DNA of 64,000 bases, from positions 66,109,407 through 66,173,406 of the forward strand of contig OX638372.1 in the NCBI GenBank assembly GCA_951812925.1, written 5' to 3'. Shown piece after piece: positions 44,320 to 55,060 of this stretch. Both the position numbers and the translations under genes were made by a program. Positions within the stretch are counted from its first letter, which is position 1. Each line of letters starts with the position of its first letter. The stretch is from Calliopum simillimum. Lineage: Eukaryota; Arthropoda; Insecta; Diptera; Lauxaniidae. Below the pieces are notes generated by a model. It searched no databases, was not told where the DNA came from, and worked only from the letters and a program-made list of their open reading frames with translations.

Positions 44320-44725
44320 GATAGACCAAATGCAAAACATGAAGGTGGTTCACTGATGGTTTGTGGTCTTTTTCAGCAGTTGGGCCTGGAATACTGCATT
44401 TTGTTGATAGTAGTAAGGGTCATAAGATGTATTTGAACATTTTGAGACTAAATTTATTGCAATGTAAGGATATACTTGGTCAATGTTGTGATAGGTACTT
44501 TTACCAAGATAACGATCTCAAACATACCATATTTCATACAATATGAGATCATGCATTCAATATATTCGTAACACTGGCGCAGGATTCAGATATAAATGCT
44601 ATTGAAATCTTGTAGAATTATCTGGACGCAAATGTTCACCAGCACAATATTTCTTCAAAAACTGAACTGAAAAGGGTATTCATGGAAGAATGGGAAAAAA
44701 ATTTACCCGAGCTATTGTGAAAAAC
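44320..44725 (+). pseudogene. Tc1-like transposase fragment, C-terminal half
   Basis: HEGGSLMVCG then, after a frameshift, FSAVGPGILHFVDSSKGHKM, YLNILRLNLL, RYFYQDNDLKHTIFHTI, stop, then DSDINAIEIL (family: PDLNPIEHLW), KTELKRVFMEEWEKNLPELL. The middle and last catalytic acids (QDND, AIE) survive, but the frame is broken and the intervening region shortened. With the preceding fragment it forms a palindrome of about 100-bp arms (44,020-44,110 with 44,340-44,440). Confidence 0.8.
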
Positions 44726-45049
44726 TAATTCAAAGGATACCAAAAGGACTAACCATGACAAATAAAAACAAAATAATGTACACTAAATACTGAACTCATG
44801 TAAAAATTACAATTTTATTAAGGTGTACGAGTTTGGCTTTGGTACTGAATAAGCTTAATTTCTGTAACTTTTTATTTATTTTCAAAATAATGGAGAGTTC
44901 AAAGTTTGGTTTTTGTCAAAATTCAAGGATTAAATATGCTATTTAAAAATGGGCTTCAAGTTTCTTAAGTTATTTTTGTGTACTTAGTTTTTGGACATTG
45001 AAAATAAAGTTTGTTTGGTGTATTTGTTTGGCTTTGACCTACTGTATGA

Positions 45050-45195
45050 ATGCATTCTCCTTTAACTCCTAGGTGGAGTATAGGGCCAATATGAAACGTC
45101 TCCATTTGTTGCAATCCCTTGCGATGACTTTGATCTCTTGCCACGACTTTGTCGATTCTTGTATTTTCTTTTTTAGCGACCTTTTCCAGTTGCAG
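45050..45195 (-). pseudogene. RTE-like LINE 3' fragment
   Basis: CTCCTTTAACTCC, GGGCCAATATGAAACGTCTC and CTCTTGCCACGACTTT match 28,325-28,460. The minus strand encodes CNWKRSLKKKIQES, SWQEIKVIARDCNKWRRFIL, equivalent to the C-terminus of the LINE at 28.3 kb. A 5'-truncated copy joined to a family-A repeat. Confidence 0.8.
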
Positions 45196-45199
45196 TTGC

Positions 45200-45572
45200 A
45201 GTGACTATTCTTAGTATTTATGTCTTTTTTGGTTGCGTTATCGTGAATAATGCTCATAAAATTACGTTTTGAATATATTTTTTGTATAAGAGGTAGGCGT
45301 GTCCGTTGACCAATTTCACTCTTTTCAATCTCACGAACTAACTTTTACAACGAATTCAGTATACCAAATTTCATTGAACTATTTTGATTAGTTTTCCCGT
45401 TAAAAATATTTCCACAGACGAACAGCCAGCCAGCCAGACAGACGGGCATGGCTATATCGACTCAGGAAATGACGCTGATCAAGAATATATGTACTTGTCC
45501 ACACCTGCTACGCCTTCTTCTCTGCGTTAAAAACAAAAGGATAAAGTGCATATACCCTGAGTGTAGGTTATA
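45200..45572 (+). repeat. Dispersed repeat family A, 3' half
   Basis: From CTTAGTATTTATGTC and TTTTTGTATAAGAGGTAGGCG through CAGCCAGCCAGCCAGACAGA, CATGGCTATATCGACTCAGG and GACGCTGATCAAGAATATAT to GAGTGTAGGTTATAA. Confidence 0.8.
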
Positions 45573-47317
45573 AGCAGGTGGCATCTCCGAAAGATGAATT
45601 CAAAATCGGCAACTGCACCATTTTTCACAGACATTGCTCCCCTTTTGGAACGTCGCGAAGTTATGGACAGCTCCTAATCATATATAGGAAAATAAGTTCA
45701 AGAAGTCTAATTAATTAACCAATAAACAATATTCTAGCGTAAGAGAAGCCTTCATCCTGGAGTAAATTTGGCGGGAGAATGTCAGCCGGGAGAATGCTAA
45801 AATGTTGCTGAAATAATAATATCACAATGAAAATAGCAAACATTTTAAAAAATATTAAACTGGTGGATAGGAATTCTTATTGTTATTGATTTGATTGCTT
45901 ATCTAAAGTTGAAAATATTCGTATAATAATATAAAACAAATATGCGAAATGAGCAAATTTAGTGTACTAAGAAGCGGTTTAGGATAGGCGGGAGAATGAG
46001 TTATTAGCACTTTATGTTTTAATTTCATAGTAAACTATTTTTTTTAAGCTATTTGTATAGAAGCTCTTGTGAAGCAGCTGTATAAATAGTTAAATATCAA
46101 ATTTTAGATTTAAACATTGTTTTGAGCCCCAAAACATTGAAAGGTACATTTTTCGGAGAATCACACATATCTAAATATTGTCAACTTTGAGATCGATCTC
46201 CCTCAAAGTCCAGCATGAGGCAGCACAGCTCGGCTTTGACAAATCGATAAAGTTCAAACAATCATTCACTTAAAGTAGGTACCTGTGTACATCATTTTTG
46301 CACATTATTCCCTGCTGGGGTATGTCTTTTAGCTTGCACCCAATGATTTGAGGTTCACACGCTTCACCAGTTAAAATTCTTCAAGTATACACACGTGAGT
46401 ATCTTGTATCTTTTACCCACATCAGCGTCGCTTTGTTGCGTCTTTTTTAATTGCCGCAAGGTAAAAAGCAGCATTGGAATGTTTTTTTTTTTTTGTAATT
46501 CCCATTATCTTTTTTTAAAAAAATTTTAATCTTTTTTTGGGCAAATAAATAAATTACTTGACTTTTTGCCGCACGCGTTAATGCTGCTGCCGCTGCTGCC
46601 ACTGCAAAGAGCTTAATTAATTTCCGCAGGTGAATGAAGTTTGCGCTGAACTGAATTTTCTGAAAATCGATACTTTTGTACGTAACGTTTGTTTATGGTG
46701 TGTGCGTGTGCTTGTGTTTGTGTGCGTTTTTAAGTCAGAAAATGGTGGGCGCTTAAGCACACAAACACACATACACACACACACTCAGACAAACAGATTT
46801 ATTTTATTAAATTTTATAGTCAAAATTCCTTGAATTTTATTATTTAAAATTCATTCTGTAAAATCAAATTGTTTGCATTCGAACTCTCGTAGGTATCTGT
46901 GTGAATTTGCGAGCGTTCTTCGTGGTGCGGTTCATTTCTTGCTACGCTGCGACGTAACAGCGTTAAATTTAAGAGCTTTAATTTCGTACGTGATACGGAC
47001 GTAACTTTGTTCGAGCACACGTTGCGCGCGTAATTTTTTATGTTTTTAATTTGATTTGGGTGGATTTTTATGGCTGTGTGCGTATCTGCGCCATTTAACG
47101 TTAACGTCATTCGTAATTCGCTAGTAAGTAGCTTTAAAATTTCGACGAAATTACTGACGATGAAAGTTTATATTGGTATTGCTTTGTCTATTTGTATTAA
47201 GCAAATTTCAGCGAAAAATTTCCAATTTTCAAATATAACAATGTCAACGCTGACTCAGCAAATATGCTTTTAGTTAGTAAAATAAAATAAAATGTTGTTG
47301 CCCGATATATCAGACTT
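45573..47317. other. No gene supported; unique-looking balanced DNA at 46.2-47.15 kb
   Basis: 46,240-47,150 is less AT-rich than its surroundings (CTGCTGCCGCTGCTGCC near 46,585; CGTGATACGGACGTAAC near 46,990) and shows no repeat relationship within the window. It may be conserved non-coding or an exon-proximal region; I see no convincing exon. Confidence 0.4.
46757..46789 (+). repeat. CA dinucleotide microsatellite
   Basis: CACACAAACACACATACACA continuing CACACACAC. A TG-rich stretch lies about 60 bp upstream. Confidence 0.8.
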
Positions 47318-47390
47318 TCTTGGACACTAAGTCTTGGTCTTTTTCTTAAAATCCTAATAACGTCTTTGTCTTGATCTCGAAAAATTACCA
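47318..47390. repeat. CTTGGTCTT-rich fragment
   Basis: TCTTGGACACTAAGTCTTGG, GTCTTTGTCTTGATCTCG: the family of 16.56-17.28 kb (GGGCACTAAGTCTTCGTC at 16,620). Confidence 0.5.
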
Positions 47391-47579
47391 GCTTTGACCA
47401 AGATTCTGTTCCACCCTATTTGCTAAATTTCATTTTAAGCTTCTGTTTTTTGATGCTTAAAGTTGCTACCTGGATTTTTACTCAAAAAACGTATTCTTGG
47501 AGCATCAAAATTTCAAAATTATCTATACAGGGCGATTTAGAAATTGATTACTGTGTAACCCAAAAATCTATATTTAATC

Positions 47580-47705
47580 CCGATAACCTTTTTTGACTAA
47601 TTCAGGGTCGCTGATTCCGAATTCGTTCAGGGCGTGACAGAAAAAAACATTCGGAGTCAGCAACCCTGAATTAGTCAAAAAAAAATAAAATTACCGAGTT
47701 CAAAT
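47580..47705. repeat. Hairpin repeat (CAGGGTCGCTGATTCCGAAT)
   Basis: TTGACTAATTCAGGGTCGCT and GATTCCGAAT at 47,594-47,624 are inverted at 47,651-47,680 (ATTCGGAGTCAGCAACCCTG, AATTAGTCAA). A single-arm relative lies at 36,838-36,870 (GGAATCAGCGACCCTGAATG). Confidence 0.7.
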
Positions 47706-48299
47706 TCATTACAGCGTTATATGCAAATTAGATTTAACATTTTATTTTGGTAGAGTCCTTTCCCAAAATCACAGTGTACAATATGTACAGCACTAATGTG
47801 TTAACTCAATAAAAATTAAGTTAAATAAAAAAAACTAGAATTCATCACATTATTCCAAAAGTATAAAGATTTTTCTTTAAAATGGTGAAAAAATTATTAT
47901 TTCATCATATTATATGCAAGAGTTGTAGCCATTTCAATATTATTTACAATGTTATCAAGCTACAAATGTCGTATGAGTAACTTTTGAATGAAAAATAAAG
48001 TTCATTATTAACTACCATCACTTTGAGTAACGCGGTCAATATACGAGTGAAAATCAGGAAATTAAAATCAATTCAGGGTATTTCCACGAGATCATATCAT
48101 TGGCAACTCAAAAATAGAATCATAATTTTTACTATAGTAAGCTAGGGTAATGTGGACTATGTGGGTAATGTGATGCGCCCTTTTATTTCCCCTATATAAC
48201 AATTCTGGTTATTTGTGCATATTAAAGCACGAAAAACATATTTTTTACGCTCTTTTGCTTTTCTGTTATACTCCTTACACGTGTGCAATTTCTTATAGT

Positions 48300-50572
48300 C
48301 TAAGATACGAATAAGGAGAGATTTGCACCCATCTGTTTAATGAATGAAACCTATTTTTTATGAAAGTAAATACGTTTAGAAACATATTGTGAGTGGGTTG
48401 CCTAAAAAAATCCTGGCAAGGCTATGGTTCATTCCATATTGAAAAGTGAATTTTTTTCAAAAAATGCACTCATCTGTTTAATGAAAAAATTATATACCAT
48501 TCGAAAGCTTAGAGCCTCTTCAATATGTTAAAGTAGGGTTGCCTATTTTTTTCCTGGCAAGGCATAGGGTTGCCAGGCTTTAAAAGGTAGGCCAATACCA
48601 TAAATTTGCACTCATCTGTTTAATAAATAAATTTTGTGTTAAAATAAAGATAATTTCATTGCGAACACGGTGATACAGGGTTGCTTGTGAAAAATCTGTT
48701 TTAAGCCAGGGTTGCCGAGCTTTAAGAAATGAAATATTGCTACAAATGAAAATGTGCGACAGAAAGATCCGAGCGAACTATTTGGTTAGGATGTATACTA
48801 GACCTATCGTTAATATTGAAAATGAAAAAAACCTTGCTCCCAGGGGCTAAAAAGTTTTCTATTGGTGTAAATATCAAGCATAAAAATTTTGGTTCCGATC
48901 GGAAAATATTTGACCGTGCCGCAAGGCCGTTGAAGGTCGAAAAAACGCTATTTATATGGAAAAATGGGGCCTTAATCGCAAGAATCAGTCCTATCTTTGA
49001 AACTATTTGAGATAAGTGAATGAGATTTAGTATGTGTACGAACAATGCTAAAGTTATTTGCATGCAATAAAAAAATGGACGATGCCACGCCCCCTCGACC
49101 CGAAATTCTTGTATCTCTGGAAATATTGGACTCATGGGAATGAGACTCGGTACATATGCAATTGGCACTGGGAATAAAATGTTTAGTAAAAAATGAGCGG
49201 GGTCACGCCCTTTCCTTCTAAAAAAATCAAATTTGTCATGTCTCTGAAACTATTTGACACATATGAATAAGATTTGATTTCAGGTAATGGGAAGTGAACA
49301 GGATATGGCACTGTAAAAATGTTAAAGCAATTTAAGGTACTTAGTTGATATAGAAGCAGTAATTTTTTCTGTTCCTATTATGGTCTCCTAAATATAGACA
49401 CCATGCAAAAAAAATTTGGTCCCGATCGGAACATATTTTACCGTGCCACCAGGCCGTTAAATGTCGGAAAAACGCTATTTATATGAAAACAAGGAAACAA
49501 TCAATCCTATCTTTGAAACTATTTGACATAGTGCCAATTGCATATGTATCGAGTCTCATTCCCCTGAGCCCAATATTTCCAGAGATACAAAAATATCGGG
49601 TCGAGGGGGCGTGGCATCGCCAATTTTTTTATTGAATGCAAATAACTTAAGCATTGTTCATACACATACCAAATCTCATTCACTTATCTCAAATAGTTTC
49701 AAAGATAGGACTGATTCTTGCGATTAAGGCTCCATTTTTCCATATAAATAGCGTTTTTCCGACCTTTAACGGCCTTGTGGCACGGTCAAATATTTTCCGA
49801 TCGGATCCAAAATTTTTATGCTTGATATTTACACCAATAGAAAACTATTTAGCCCCTTGGAGCAAGGTTTTTTTCATTTTAAATTTTAACGATAGGTCTA
49901 GTATACATCCTAACCAAATAGTTCGCTCGGATCTCTCTGTCGCACATTTTCATTTGTACCAATATTTCATTTCTTAAAGCTCGGCAACCCTGGCTTAAAA
50001 TAGATTTTTCACAAGCAACCCTGTATCACCGTGTTCGCAATGAAATTATCTTTATTTTAACACAAAATTTATTTATGAAACAGATGAGTGCAAATTTATG
50101 GTATTGACTGTCCTTTTAAAGCCTTGCAACCCTATGCCTCGACAGGAAAAAAATAGGCAACTCTACGTTAACACATTGTAGAGGCTTTAAACTTTCGATT
50201 GGTATATAATTTTTTCATTAAACACATTTTTTTTTTAAAACACATAGTGCAAATTTGTGGTATTGGCCTACCTTTTAAAGCCTGGCAACCCTATGCCTTG
50301 CCAGGAAAAAAATAGGCAACCCTACTTTAACATATTGTAGAGGCTCTAAGCTTTCGAATGATATATAATTTTTTCATTAAACAGATAAGTGCATTTTTTG
50401 AAAAAAATACACTTTTCAATATGGAATGAACCATAGCCTTGCCAGGATTTTTTTAGGCAACCCACTCACAATATATTTCTAAACGTATTTACTTTCATAA
50501 AAAATAGGTTTCATCCATTAAACAGATGGGTGCAAATCTCTCCTTATTCGTATCTCCTACTATTAATATAAG
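48300..50572. mobile_element. 2.3-kb foldback with about 1-kb, highly similar arms
   Basis: The left arm from AGATACGAATAAGGAGAG to about 49,175 is inverted from about 49,525 to CTCTCCTTATTCGTATCT at 50,565. In the 48,770-49,040 / 49,660-49,930 stretch I count about 11 differences in 270 bases. The outer arms contain subrepeats with TGCACTCATCTGTTTAATGA, GGTTGCCTA and CCTGGCAAGG. The loop (49,200-49,400) matches 5,045-5,216 and is followed by a third, direct copy of an arm segment (49,403-49,530). Arms are stable under inversion but open frames in them show no selection. No target duplication was resolved. Confidence 0.9.
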
Positions 50573-50672
50573 CTGTGAGGTCAACTTGACTTTCTTTAGT
50601 ACGTACTGAATAGCTAAATAATTTCCTCAGAACTCTGTTTTCTAAAATTCGAATAAATCTAATGCATTTGTG

Positions 50673-51214
50673 GGTTACCGGACATAATCCCAACGGACAT
50701 AATCCCCATTTCGTAAATGGGGATTATGTCCGAAAATTTTTCGGTCATAATCCCCATTTTGGCCATGGGGGTTATGTCCGCAAATTTTTCGGACATTATC
50801 CCAATGGGGGTTATGTCCGAAAAATTTAATTAAGATTGAACAAAATTTTTGCAATAATCCATTTAAAAAATTTATATAGTGTTGGATGTTATGGACTGAT
50901 CCGCGGCCGAAGGCCGCCGCGAAGCCGGTGTTGGATTTTTGGGAGTTTTAAATCCTGAGCTGCGGCCGCAGGCCGCCCACTTACCCCTACTCTTATGAAA
51001 AATTACTGTGGCTAGCAAACTAGGTGTTGGATATAATAAAGACTGATTCGCGGCCATTATGGGGACTATGTCCGTTTTTTCCTGGGGATTATGTCCGAAA
51101 CACTTGCGGACATAATCCCCATTGAAAAAATGGGGATTATGTCCGAATTACTTGCGGACATAATCCCCATATCGTGAATGGGGATTATGTCCGTGGGGAT
51201 TATGTCACGGCACC
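50673..51214. mobile_element. 542-bp hairpin-array element with perfect 9-bp duplication
   Basis: The left end is GGTTACCGGACATAATCCC and the right end, inverted, is GGTGCCGTGACATAATCCC. GCATTTGTG lies directly outside both (50,664-50,672 and 51,215-51,223). Both termini consist of back-to-back copies of GGACATAATCCCCAT and its inverse, making at least six small hairpins. The core (50,870-51,055) has three TGTTGGAT boxes followed by GCGGCC-rich palindromes (GCGGCCGAAGGCCGCC, GCTGCGGCCGCAGG). No coding. A 9-bp duplication and modular TIRs fit the foldback/Mutator-like type. Confidence 0.9.
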
Positions 51215-51501
51215 GCATTTGTGGAGCTATTATTCAACGAAAAAATGCATAAGCACTAGGGTGGAGCGAAATGTGTTTTTTGCGATTTTCGAAATGGCTC
51301 ACATGCGAAAAGATGCTCCATAATATTCTTAATAAAAAAAGTTATATGGTACTTTTTGATATTTTAATGTTTTGTACTGCCACAAAGACATTGAAGTTTT
51401 GAAGAAAAAAATATTATGTTGAGTTTATTTGTATGGGATAAAGTAAATAAAAGAGCTTAAACGTGTCCAAATTGTGATTTTTGTTATAATATTAATATAT
51501 T

Positions 51502-51670
51502 TTAAACAAATTTGAACTCCTTTTTAGTATTAAAAACAGGCATTGCACTTCGTGATTCCAGCCTTGTTTTGATGAGACCATCTCTTCTTTCAGAACCACA
51601 TACAGCAGCAGCAGCTTCACTAACAATTTGATTTGAGTATGACCTTTTATTCCCTCGCCCATTTAGAATA
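51502..51670 (-). pseudogene. Possible C-terminal coding relic, unrecognised
   Basis: A minus-strand frame of about 55 codons reads NGRGNKRSYSNQIVSEAAAA, VCGSERRDGLIKTRLESRSA, MPVFNTKKEFKFV and ends at TAA (51,502-51,504). The composition is protein-like and unlike the surrounding AT-rich frames. No family is recognised. Being inside the 48,140-52,493 TIR pair it may be the tail of that element's transposase. A host terminal exon is the alternative. Weak. Confidence 0.3.
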
Positions 51671-51949
51671 TGTAAAAATTAAAAATCTCCATAGAGCCGT
51701 GCTCCTCCACATTGTGTACTATAGCAAGTATATTTATGAATTTCATATGAAAAACATAAAAATTATTCTGACAGAAAATAATATTTGCGCTGATTTATCA
51801 ATCAACAAAGCAATGGTTTTCTAAAATGTTTAGTCAAAATACATATATGTATGTTCCATGAACACTTCTTTATATACTAACCCGAAAATAAACAACTGTG
51901 AGCTTGGTTATTGCGAGTTGAAAGTTGTATGTTTTATTCAAACTGTTGA

Positions 51950-52330
51950 AGGCATAAAAGGGGCTTAAAGCCGGTTTATTCGCAAAAAGGAGTTGTTTTG
52001 ATTCACTTCTTCACCTTATCCTACTAACAAGAAGCTAACAAACAAAACTTCATCAAAAATTTTTAGAGCCAACATTTGGAGGTCGATTTAATATTAATAA
52101 TTTAAAAATACCAAGAAAAAAGGCGCTTAAGCTCGGTTTATTCGCAATAAGGAATTGTTCCGATTAAATTTTCTTATTTTCCAACTCTGGACAAATTAAC
52201 GAACAGGCCCGATCAAAACATTTTAATTTCTAAGACTTCGAGGTAACAATAATATAGGTAATTTAAACATGCCTCGAAAAAAGGGGCTTAAGCCCAGTTT
52301 ATTCGCAAGAAGGAAGAGTCTGGATTATAA
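51950..52330 (+). repeat. Three direct repeats, spacing about 160 bp
   Basis: GGGGCTTAAAGCCGGTTTAT at about 51,960, GGCGCTTAAGCTCGGTTTAT at about 52,120 and GGGGCTTAAGCCCAGTTTAT at about 52,280, each followed by TCGCAANAAGGA. The intervals also share ACTAACAAG/AAATTAACGAAC-like words. Confidence 0.7.
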
Positions 52331-52890
52331 TTTCTGGCCTCACGCTTGGAGAAGTTAATATTTCAGTTTATAAATTATATAATAGTAAAAACAATAGAAT
52401 AACTAATACTAATTAATTGACCAAACTAACCAACTACCATTACTTTGGTAGAAATTGGCGAAAATGAAAAAAGGTAACCACATTACCCTAAGTTACTCTA
52501 TATTTTAATGCTTAAAATGTAAAAAACACATGTATCTGCTACAGCAAAGAAAGACTAAATGAAATTCTATTTAAATTCATGATGAAAAATCATTTTGAAT
52601 CTGGTGTGTTTTGCAGTTTTCTGTCCCACTATAAGCAGTCGGTTTTGGGACACTTGAGTAACACTGTTATATGCCTATTTGACAACAAAAATCATACTCA
52701 GCTGAAAGTGCATACTTGTATCTACGTCGCAGTTTTATACTTTTAGCCTTTTAAATGAAATTTTGGGAATTTTTTGAAAAATAATATCTCTGTTACCTTT
52801 TTACAACAAAAATTTAAAATACTGTGAAAATAGTACAACTAATTAAGAAAAAATTTTGAGGAGATTAACAATGTATGTGTATTTAAAAAC

Positions 52891-53330
52891 ACAGTCCTGC
52901 GATGAAAAAAAAAAATACAAGATCGGAGTAGGTGATTTTTATAGATTTTTGCTCGCTGAATCCGAATATGACCACCGATTTGCTCCATCACTTCTGAGAT
53001 CCGAGTTATCCTTGATTTAAAGTGCAGAGAATGCTATTTTCAAACATATGGTGTACATCCTTAAAGTGGGCTAGTTCACTATTGACAGCGGCATTGAAAA
53101 GCCCGAGCTTCTTCTTTAAAACGTACTTTTAACTTTTCCAATTGGATCATTAGTTTCCGAGATATCATCCATTGAAGTTAAGGTATACAAATTGAATAAA
53201 GTCCTTTACAAGGATTAGCGATACCTTTACTTCAATCGATGATACCTCTGAAACTAATGATTTAATTGAAAAAATTAAAAGTACGCTTTATTTATAATTT
53301 TTTAAATTTTTCAAAAACGCAGGACTGCGT
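52891..53330. repeat. Foldback repeat with CAGTCCTGCG ends
   Basis: ACAGTCCTGCG at 52,891 is inverted at 53,319 (CGCAGGACTGCGT). Inner arms 53,111-53,182 (AAAACGTACTTTTAACTTTT, ATTAGTTTCCGAGATATCAT) are inverted at 53,223-53,300. The segment between left end and inner arm (52,930-53,100) is unpaired and shares words with 8.0 and 36.8 kb. Confidence 0.65.
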
Positions 53331-53389
53331 AATTCATGATACCAAATGAACACTAATAAATCAGTGGTGCCATTTTTTTTTCATTTGTG

Positions 53390-54515
53390 AGCAATATCGC
53401 ACCCGTTACCATTTCATTATTTGGCCTTCCAACCCTTACCATATTACTCATTTGGTTTTTTACTTATTTTTTTTTTTTTTTGGCTAAACAAGTAAGGAGT
53501 CTCCAAACAAGAACAACTTTCTACAGCATCTCAACCCATTATATCCTGTTCTTATGTTTTTGGCCCCCTTTTAAAAGACATGTGTTATTATGGGTTAAAG
53601 TGTTCCACAAAAATATTCTACAGAAAATTTCATTAAGGGTGACCAAAGACATGATATGCCTAAAACTTAAGTTTTAAGCATTTCTCATCGTTGGCGACCC
53701 TTAATGAAATTTTTTGTAGAACATTTTTGTTGAACGTTTTAACCCATTATAACCCATTTTTTTAAAAAGTGGATCAAAAAGACCGATTAGAGCAGAACAT
53801 AATGGGTTAAAATGTTCCAGAAAATTGTTCCTTACGTAATTTCATGAAGACCTTGAAACTACAAGTTTTAACGAAAATGAAGATTTAGAGTTTTACTGTG
53901 GGGTAAAATTTCGAAAATACTTTTTTATGGGTATTTTAGCTAGAAAAATAGTATGAAATTGATCTAAGATTCCAACTTTTATTTTATTACATATCTTGAT
54001 TCAAGACGTTTAATATATCGTACGACTCATTGCCAGCATTTTTGAGATCGTAATAAAATAAACACCGCATCAAGCCGAGATTGTGCATAAATCGAACTTG
54101 AGTGAACTCTAAATGGCCTAAAAAAAAATTAAAAAAAATACGAAGTCGCACCCGTTACTTTTTAAGAGCTTATTTTTTTCAACTTATTTATTTCTCAATG
54201 CAGCAAACAAAGAAAATTCTTGTGCAAAATATTACAATGAATAACTTGAAAACTTTATTTTCACCGTTTCATGCAAAACTTTAGAGATCTGAGGGACTAA
54301 AACTCATAAAACAAAAATAGCATATTTGTAACGTCGCACCCGTTACCATCTATTTAGTACAAAAAATTAAAATTTAACTTTTTTAATATACTTCTATTTG
54401 CTGACAAGATCGAGATAGTTGACACTTATAAGTTAAGACACCTTTCTGGCGTATTTATCCAAATTCTACTTTTAATTTTAAAATTTGGCATTAAACTGTC
54501 GCACCTGTTACTCTG
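53390..54515. repeat. Scattered CGCACCCGTTAC repeats and a family-W inverted unit
   Basis: CGCACCCGTTAC or CGCACCTGTTAC occurs at about 53,398, 54,147, 54,336 and 54,499. Between the first two, 53,510-53,960 is an inverted family-W unit: AACCCATTATATCCTGTT, ATTTCATTAAGGGTGACC and the inverse GGCGACCCTTAATGAAAT. No gene; the frame at 53,387-53,677 lies in this repeat. Confidence 0.5.
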
Positions 54516-55060
54516 GAAATGCCCTGCAAGTAGAAATGCATTAAAATTTTCAGTTTTCGATTTTCAACCTATTCAAAACATATTTAATTGTGTACATATC
54601 GCCCCTATACAAGTGAAAAGTACTAAGTCAGTTTTTCAAGTTTTGAGATATTTGATGTTCAAAAAAGAATTTTTTTTTGTATGGAAATCGTTAATTTTAC
54701 TTTTATGATGAAAATGACCAGTTTTTAACAGAGATATGTTTAAGTGGGTCTTATCAAACTAAAGACTATTATATTTTGGACCAGTAATACCAAATACTTA
54801 CTTAATTCAAAACTCGGGAAAACACGGTGTAAAGAAATAAATAACTTTATTAATCGCCCTCAAACGACATTGCTCTCGTACTTTTTTGGACCAACCTCAA
54901 TCCGTTAAAGTCATATTTCTAATGAAATTCGGGCGGAAGTCAGGAGATAATTCAGTAGTAGGTTTTATCGGGAGACCAGATTAACCAAAACCATTAAATG
55001 GAAGATAATTTTCAAATGTCTATAACTTTCGGAAATTTTCAGCATTTTGAAGACAAATCT
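54516..55060. other. No gene seen
   Basis: AT-rich flank of the LINE; nothing recognised. Confidence 0.5.

Larger units (their letters stand above)
48140..52493. mobile_element. 4.35-kb composite: TA-flanked transposon carrying nested elements
   Basis: AGCTAGGGTAATGTGG at 48,140 is inverted at 52,478-52,493 (CCACATTACCCTAAGT), with two mismatches. TA lies outside both ends (48,138-48,139 and 52,494-52,495). A second GGGTAATGTG follows the left end within 20 bp. Subtracting the foldback (48,300-50,572) and the hairpin element (50,673-51,214 plus one duplication) leaves about 1.5 kb, a normal size for a Tc1/mariner/pogo element. A possible coding relic lies at 51,502-51,670. The outer boundaries rest on 16 bp plus TA and are therefore moderate evidence. 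Confidence 0.55.

Noticed and set aside
48740..49977. Two matching open frames in the palindrome arms (142 codons minus strand, 107 codons plus strand) with nearly the same product
   Set aside because: Between the arms I counted about 11 nucleotide and 9 amino-acid differences in about 100 codons. Almost every change alters the protein, so there is no sign of selection on coding. The frames match because the DNA is an inverted duplicate.
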